Source: Ceratotherium simum simum (lineage: Eukaryota > Chordata > Mammalia > Perissodactyla > Rhinocerotidae). From it: a DNA stretch of 64,000 nt. Position numbers and translations under genes: made by a program. Location: the NCBI RefSeq assembly GCF_000283155.1, contig NW_004454180.1, positions 16,056,805-16,120,804 of the forward strand, given 5' to 3'. Positions 36,701 through 45,700 of this stretch are shown piece by piece; the stretch's first letter is position 1, and the number at the start of each line of letters is the position of its first letter. Under the pieces are notes generated by a model that worked only from the letters and a program-made list of their open reading frames with translations, was not told the DNA's origin and did not search any database.

Positions 36701-39700
36701 TCAGGGAACTGTGAAAGCTCCCCAGATGATTCTCACGTGAACCAAGGTTGAGAGCCAGTCATGGTCTACAACAGCGCTCCTCACACTTGAGCTGGTGTCA
36801 AAATCCCCGCAGGGCTTGTTAAAACACAGATTGCTGAGCCCCACCCCGGGGTCTCCAACTGGGTGGGTCTAAGGTGTGGCCCCAAATGTGCATTTTTGAC
36901 CAGTTTCCAGGTGATGCTGCTGGCCGGCTGGGGGCCGCACTGGAGAAAATCAAAGTGGATGTTCAAAGGATGACTGCAAACACCCCTCACAGGTGGATGA
37001 GATACGACAGCTCTTTTCTTCTTGAGCAAGTAGTGATTTCAATCCTTTTAAGATGTTTCAAACTAGAGTTCTATGTAGAAAGCACAAGGTTACAGTGAGA
37101 TTTGAGTCCCCTGCCTCCTCATCTACTCGGTGCACAGAGGACACCGTGACCTCAAGCAGCACGTGGATTTTAGTTTCTAAACAGTCAGAGGAACTCAGGT
37201 CTTGAAAGTGGAAAAGACTGCCCTGCAAAGTTGACACTTGCAACATTCAAAATAGTCTCAGGGGGCAAGTGGGAGAGGTCTCCCCCACTGCTGCAGGTAT
37301 TCCCCAAACGCTATCGCGTCGAAGGCTCCAGGTCACTGATTCGCTCCTCCCGTTTCAGCATCTGTGCGATTCTCTGTCATAGTTCCTTCCCTGCTACTCT
37401 CCATGGGCAGAGCAGACCACCCCTGCTCCCTCTACAGTGCTCCAGAAAACCCTCCAGTGAGAGAGGGGAGGGGTCGAGGTGAGGGTGGGTGGGCGTGCAC
37501 CGGTATGAGCGCCCACTGCAGGGAGTGTGTGCACAGGCACTTTTCCAAACCCCTCTCCCTGGAACTCACAGTGACCCACTAAAACCAAGCAGGGGGAGGA
37601 GAGCTTCCAGCAGCTCTTGACTTAACAGGCTGCTACCCTGGGGTCGCTCTCCAGCATGCAGCCTGCCTTAGCTGTTTCCTCTGCCTGCTCAGGCCACTGT
37701 CCACTGTATATTCACAGGCTGACCAGGGAAAGGGAGTGGGAGACGGTCAAACCGGTCACCTGCATTCTGGTCATTTCCTCCAAGGAAGCTCTGGCCAGAC
37801 TCTGAAGCTATTGGCAGATGTAAGGACTGTAGCTTGTAATCATAGCCACGCTGCCTGGATTCAGGAGAAATTAATGCCAGAAAGGTTCTGAGGTAGCACT
37901 AGCGTTTCCCTAACAGAGATCCCTGGAACCCTACGGCTGGGCAGGTGTATTCTCCAGGGTTTGAGATGACATCACTAGAATTTCTTTTTAACTTTGTGTT
38001 TTCATTTCCATGATCATCTTAAAAATTAACATAGGAACATCCGGGATCATCTGCATGACCACCGTGTCATTCCGCCTTTTCAGTGCCAAGATTTGCAGTT
38101 GGGCTTCCAACACTACGGGTGCCAAGTTTTTAAAGAATTAGAAAAGAACAGTCAGGCTAGATGCCTTTGCCCCACTTGAAGCAAATTAATGTCGCATTTG
38201 TACACAATGACGTAGGACTGAAGTGTTCGCTTGAATAGGAGGAATCAGTGGAAGGACTGAGTCATCCGGTGGCTGTGGTGGTGGAGAGATGCTGACCTCA
38301 AAGACTCCGAGGGCACCGAGGCGGCCAGTTCTGGAGCCACACTGGGGCAGACACGTAGCTTCTGGAAAAATGTATCCATCACAGTAAATTAATATTACTT
38401 TGAATGTTGTTGGCTTTACTGTGTTTATCAGTATCTAACTTCCAAATTTGATTGGAGTTTACCGTTCAATAAAAAGTATAAACATAAGGAGTCTGTACTT
38501 TATTTTTGTACATATTTGGGTAACAAAATTAATTTGAGTTAACACTAGTGGCATATACAAGGAGATTCTTCTTTTTAAATTCTCACTCCAGTCTGAGAAA
38601 CTCTGTTCCGGCTCAAAGCTGAGGAAGGAGGGTCAGGAAAGAGATGTGATGTGTCCCTGTCACTCAGATGGTCAAGGGCCGAGCCAGGACACAGCGCTCT
38701 GGTGCCAGTATCGATCCTCTTCTGGCACGGGGGGAGTGGATTGCTGTTCAGAACTATGTTCTTGACATCACTCAGGGAGCATACTAAGTTCCAAAGATGG
38801 GGCTGCCAGCACCTGTTCTGTATTTATCCCATCTCTGTTCTCACTTCCCAAGAATTTCCGAGCCTGACCATTATTCTGGCATTCTTTTGGTCATCTTTTA
38901 ATACTGCTAATAATAGTAGATTATAATTATAGTGTGCCTTTTTTTTTGGAGAAATTAACAGTGTTTTCCAGTCTATCTTACTTGACATTTCAAAATACCA
39001 TTTTCTCACCACATAAACTGAGGCACAAAGCAATAAGTAGATATACACTTAGCAGCAGAGCAAGGAATAGAACCTAGAATTGTTGGTCTTATTTAAAACA
39101 TCTATCAACTGTAACGGTTACAAACCAATTTAGAATGGGAACTCACGCACAATGCAATATGCACTGGATTGGTTGAAATGGAAAGTGACAAGGCTCCCTA
39201 TCCCCTGGTATCAGGACATTTTCTGTATCAGAAAAAAATCAGAAAACATATAAAAGGTTATGAATCACTTTCAGGTTCACTGAATGACTGAATGCTTTCT
39301 TTTTTTTTTTTTAATAATGGGGAAATTTGAAAACCGTTCACAGACCTGTGTGCATCCTGGACAACAAAATAATTTTAACACAAGCCAACGTATCTGGTTC
39401 CCATTTTCTAGATGTCTGTATCTCCACTCATAATGTCATCACAAAGACAAGGTTTGAGACAGGTTTCTGAAAGGAGCTCTTGATGCAGGTGAGCAATCTC
39501 TCTTCCTGTGATTTTTCAAGCTGGGTTACCTTCCAAATTTAAGAAGCTGTGGTTCTAAGCATCACGCTGAGCAGGCAAGTAGAGAGTCACTGCAAGCTGA
39601 TTGGAGCCCGAAACAGATACAGGTGAAGGGCGAGTACAGACGTGTGTGGGGGCAGCGCAGGTCGGGCACAGGTGTGCACAGACGTACAGACATGATCTTC

Positions 39701-42700
39701 AGAAACGCACCATGGATGGGTTTAATTATGGGAGACAACAACAAAAACAAAAACTCCACCTGTAAACCACCATTCTTTTATTATAAAAAGACTATTTAAC
39801 AGCCAAAGGACATCATCCCAGGATATAGAATAATCTTTTTTAATTGAGTATGTTTAGCTCCAAGAAAAACCCACTCTGTTGCCCTAATTTTTAAATGTTT
39901 CTCCGGACTGGTGAAAACTTAACTCAGACCAATGATAAACAGTGTGATAACAGTCTTGGGGGGATCCCTCGTCCCCGTCTCTGCTGGAAAGCGCTGACGG
40001 TGTTTTCTCCCCGATGCCCTCTGCGCCTCCCTCCCTGCACAAGCCCAGCGAGTGGCAACAGTGGACGGCAGCCGGCGTGCGGGAGCGGCCCGAGACCTGC
40101 CTCCCATGACCCCAAAGCTGACCCTGGCGCCGCGTCGGAGCACTCCCGACCAGACGCGGGAGCAAATTCCCTGGTGAGCCACCCTCTTAACACAAGAAGC
40201 AGTGCAAAAAGAACATTCCCATCTGTTCTCGACTCTCTCTCTCTCCTTATCTCTGCAACTCCTTCCCTGTGGGCACAGCAAACCGTTAAAGACTACAGTG
40301 TTAGATTTGGAGAGAAAAATGCCAGTTTCAAATATTTGTGAATAACCAGACTAAGTAAAATCACTGCCTTTGAGTAGACTTAAAATACAAAAACTGAAGA
40401 CCCAGCGGCGGTCCACTAGGAAAACAGGAACAAAGGAGAGCGTGCAGAGTCATGAGACAAGGACAACCCGCAGCTCTGAAAAACTCGGGAGCTATTTCAC
40501 GGCCTCTTGAGAACACCACGGCTTCAAGGATTCTTGCCAGCTCTGGCTAACGAAATGGAAGTTAATGGTAGGTCCTTGTCCTGGGTTACCCCTACAAGAA
40601 TGACAGCCAAGAAGCTCTCACAAGACCAGGAGGGAACCTTTGGCGTCACAGTGAACTTCATAGTGTCCTAAGAGGCACAGCTCTGGAGCAGGGCCCCTTC
40701 TCAGCATTCCCAACCAGCACGGGAGAAAACGGCGCCAAGGGCACTTACCGGGTCTCCCCCGGAGGCAAAGGAGATGGACTGCATGTGATGGTTCGCTATA
40801 ATCTGCGGGACCCAAAACAAGAAACGAGATGTCCGTTAGCACCCTTCCCAGGGCTCAGGAAACCAACTGTCTTTGGCAGGCAATACGAATCAACAAGGTT
40901 TCCTGAAAATTGGTGAAACTGGTACCCAATGAAAACAACAATTATAAAAGTCATAACACCTTTTGCAACGTGTCAGCTGCTCGTCTAGCCGCTTTGCCAG
41001 AATGAGCTCACAGCAGCCCAGTGATGTGGGAACTACCATAACCCCAACTTACACATGGGGAGCTGAGGGTCGGAGGAGCCGAGTGGCTTGTTCAAAGTAC
41101 TACAGCTCTAATGGGCAGAGCTGGGACCGAACACAGGGGGGTCTTAACAACCATGCCTCTTTGAGAAGGAAACAGCCTCACCCATACCCCCAAACATTCC
41201 AACTGTGCAGTTCCTGTTTCCAAAGACATAAGGGTCTTCAATGCAGACCCCACAGCTAACGTGGAGGGAAGTGTGGCCGTCCCCCACCTCATCCCATTCG
41301 TATCCCGGGCACACAGACCAGAAAGCCTGTATCCCAGATTCCAAATCCCTGCCGCCTCAGGCGCTCATGTCATGTATCAATTTACAAACCAACGAGGACA
41401 TTCCAAGCTAATTTTAAAATGGGAAATTTCCATTAGCATTATAAACTGCAGCGTACAGGGGAACTCAGTAGACACTGGGTAAATGAGAAGCTGCCCTAAA
41501 TTTTAAAAAGCTACATAAGTCTTCCATGCTATTGTTTTCTTTTTAAAGACAAGGTAATGACATTGAAGTAAATTTCTGGGGGTGGGAAGAGCACTCTAGT
41601 CTCCATCCCAACATAACCAGGGTTATTTCTGCACAGCCCCCTCAGGCCCTTGCTGATGGCCATCAGAATTTACGGAGCCATAATCCTACCAGCCAAGGGA
41701 TTTTTTTCCAGCCCTGCTCCTGTAAAAGTCGAAGCAACACTATAACTGACTTATAAGGTAAAATAAGGTATTTTGTAATGCCTACTTCAGTTGTTGGCAC
41801 CTGCAAAACTACTCAGGATCTAGAAAAACCTGAGCATATAAACGAATGACAACAGTGGGGCCGGCTCTGTAGCCTCTAACAGCTGCCCATCACCGCTCTC
41901 TGGAATCCAGCCTCTATCCCGGTAACGGGCTCCTGGAGACCAATGAGGATGTGGCATCCCTAAGTGATGGTAAACTATGGCTTCTAAAGTTGTTCATTTT
42001 TGCTCATTTAATTTTTTGCTTATTCAATTTTTGCTTATAAAGCAGCTCTAAAACCAGGATTTGGAAACGAAAGTGGACACTACGATTTGGGGGAAAAATG
42101 GGAATCTTATTTGGTCAACACGATGCTTGACCATTACTGTGTGACTGTATTTCAGCTCTTCTGGTAAGACAGACATTGAAAAGGGAGTAAGAAATTAGAG
42201 CTGAGTAACTGAAAACACAAGCTTCTGCTCTGAGGGTGTTTCATCTCGTTCCTTCTCCTTGAGAGCTCGGCAGAGGGGAGTGGGCGCTGTCTCTCTGCTG
42301 TCTCTTCGTTGGGAAAGAAGTGTCCAGGCAGGCTTGGTCTTCATTTGCAGCAGCCAGGCCCTAAGCTCGGCCAGACTCCTGCCAAACCTTCCTCAGACTG
42401 AGCGCGTGTCGTCCGAGCTGGCGTCCCCATGGCTCCTGAGCCCAGCACTCACTCCCATCCCCCTAAACCAAGTGCAGGACGATGGGAACTGGACACACCC
42501 AGCCAGCCCCCAAGCCCAGGACGGAGAGGGCCAACCTCGGTGTCTCATCCTTTCCACTCTTTCTGAGTCTGCTTCTCCTTCTTTTTTGGAGGTGGGGAAT
42601 GAGGTAAGAGGGGGAATTAGGACATATATCCCACAGAAATGAGGGCCATGGTCTGAGTATTCCTGGAAACAAAAGGTGCCAAGCCACACAGGACAAGAAT

Positions 42701-45700
42701 GGATATGGTGTGTGAGCGCAGAGCTGAGGGGACCCGCTCTGTGAGCTCCCTCACAGGACGTGGGCCCATGCAACCCGGAGGCCTAGGCAGCCTCAGTCCT
42801 GAGACGGCTCCAGGAGAGGTCGAGCCTGTCAAGGGTCCTTAATCCATCACCCAAATGACCAGTCAACCCATCCCTTAGAGAAGCCAACGAGAAAAGACAC
42901 GGGATTAGCCTCCAGTCGAGTGAGGACAAAGCAATGGAGTGGGAAGTGGCACCCAGTGTGTCACAGTGAAGCCCGGACACTGCCTCTCCTTTCCATGCTG
43001 GATCTAGAATCTATTCAACATCTCACGCAGGGGCAGGGGAATAAATGAAGTTGAGCGTGCTGCTTGCCTACCCGGGGAAAATGGAAATCAATAACTATGA
43101 ACATGTATAACAACATGGAGGCAACCCTGGGCATCCTCAGGAACACACTGCCAGTCAAGAAGAGTGGCATTCAGGGGGTCTGTGGATTGCCCATCTTTCT
43201 CCGTGTAGACACATCCAAATCCCAGCTTACACTGGCAGCAACAGAGGCCCCGGCTGAGCAGAGCAGGTGAAGGAAGGTTACATTCCACAATTCCAACATG
43301 GTTTATGAGCATTTTCGCCTCCTTTGGCTTTCAGAACTGCCCTGCTGGTACACAGGACAGCTACGCATACACCCACTTTTCCAGCTGAAGGAACTAACGA
43401 TCAGAGAAACCTAAAAGACAGACACTGCAGAGAAACCCCACCATCCTAAACAGAATGTGCCTCAATAAACATCATTGCTGTGCCGCCTCTGTCAGAAGGA
43501 AATCTTCCCACACTGGACATGTCACAGGTACAGCACATCGCTTCAAACCCACGACACCATCAGCAGTGGGAGGCTCCAAAATAATGACCCGCTGAGAAAG
43601 AAAATACTGCCCATTAAACCATGACATGCCATCCATTTCAAAGAGGATAAAATGTGAAATAAGATGTGGGCTGTGGAACCAATGAAACATGGCACAAAAG
43701 AAAACAAAATAGAGCAAGAACATCGCGAGGAGACTTTTGCACATGCGTACACCTCTTTCCACATTGCAAGTAAAGCAATGACTTCATGCATTATCCTCAC
43801 AAAAAAGGTAATTTATAGCAGAATTAAAGAGAACCAATTCCATCTATCATTCTGTTGGCAACCCTTGGGAGTGGCCAAAGTTTGTAGACTGGTGAAGATT
43901 TTACGCTAGGTGAAGCTGGAAGCGTGCCGCCCTGAGACACCCATCGTGTGGGGGGCTCTGGGCAGGGCAGGGGGCCTGAGCGCCTACAGACCTGCTTCGA
44001 GTCGGGTGTCCGCAGGTTCAGGCTGGCGGTGGAGATGGTCAGGGAGATGCTCATCCCCGCAAACTGGAGGTTGCTCTTGCCCAGGATGCTGGACAGCATT
44101 TTGCTCGGAGGCTGTGAAATCAAGCAGTGTGATGTTAGCTTTCCACTCACTGGAGCCTCACCGTCGGGGCCTCCACGTGGTTCCTATCCGTCACACCCCC
44201 AAACCTCCACGTTCCACCCTCATTAGACATGTGAAGACAATTATGCCACGAACGAGCTAGGAGGGTGGGATCCGACACTAATACAAATTCTAGAAAACGC
44301 AATATGCGAACTGTAGAACAGCTGATCTGCACACACTGGGATGAGCCCCCTGTGGGGAAGTCAGAGGTGTCAGTGTTCCGGGCAGCTCGTGCCGGGATGC
44401 GCCACATGGGGTCACTCGTCAACCTGGGGAAGTGCCCCAGGGCCCACAGCAATGCAGACTCAGAGACTGCTTTCAGCCCCCCATGAGCCAAACGACTCAG
44501 GGCCACACTAAAACGGACCGCTCCTGGGGCTTATGGGCAACCCCACAGAGTCCTGAGAACGCTCATTGCTGAAGGGATGGAACACAAATCCTTCGGCTGG
44601 AACATCCTCCCAGATCAGTGCTCACATGGATGGTCCAACTAGAATCCGACGGGCCTGGAGCCAGCACAAGGATGGACAGACTTGGTTTGGCTCTGACTGT
44701 CGCATCCATCAGCTGCCAGAAACGTCCTTGGCACAGGGACCAATGGACTGCATTTTCCAGCCAGGCGCCTTCTCCTCGGGCACCTGGATGGGCACTGCCG
44801 ACACCTGTCTCTCTCTGTCCACTGCTGAGCAACTCCCCTTCCTCTTCAGATGAGAACATCACCCTTATGACACGTCAATCAACACCAGCTCTTAACGACC
44901 ATGCAATGTTTTTGATTATCCTGCCTGAGCTATTTGAAAACAGAGATGCCTGCCCCCCGGGAAACTCTGATGAAGAATACCTGGGGTGGAGCCCAGAAAT
45001 TGGCATTGTTTCCACACCTGCACCAGGAGAACTAACCGTGAGAGTACCCTAAGACTTGCAGGTCGGGCGCCACCTGGCTCTGAAAGAGGAGGTTCCCCAC
45101 CTCTGTTCTCAGAGGCCCTCCCGGTTCCTCTGTTCAAGAATCTGGAGCCTTGTTGGTGCCCTGCGTCCCCTGTGAGCCGACCAGAACACAGGCTGCACAT
45201 TGGAACCTTCACCCAGAGTTTTCTGCCTGAAACCCAGTCGCCCTGTGGGTGCACGAATGTCCCCAAGCTACGAAGACAGAACCAGCCGGCAGCTCAGGGA
45301 GCTGCAGGGGCAAGGCCACAGCCTGCCCCAAACCTCAGCCTCAGGACAGATTCAGGGACTCAGAGGGACGCCCTCCCCACCGTGCGGTCCAGGCACAGAA
45401 AGCCCTGAGGGTGGGATTCAGTCATGGGTTTACTAGACAGTCGAGTAAAGAGTTTTTCTGAGCTTTCTGTCATCTGTGGTTTTATTCCTTCTGGTCCAAC
45501 CACCTCCAGGACCAAAAGGTGGAGTACAGGGGTTGAACACGCAGGCCCCGGAGCAGGGGGTCTGGGCTGGAGCTCAGCTCTCCCACCTTCTCACATTGTG
45601 GGTTCTCATCTGCGTGCCTCAGTTTTTACCATCTGTAAAATGGGGGGATAGCCAACGGTGTTCTAGAGCTGGCTTGTACCCTCTAACGAGAGAAAACTAT

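Noticed and set aside
41859..41900. GGGGCCGGCTCTGTAGCCTC resembling an ERE start
   Set aside because: No B box, tail or target duplication follows, so it is too short to call an element.
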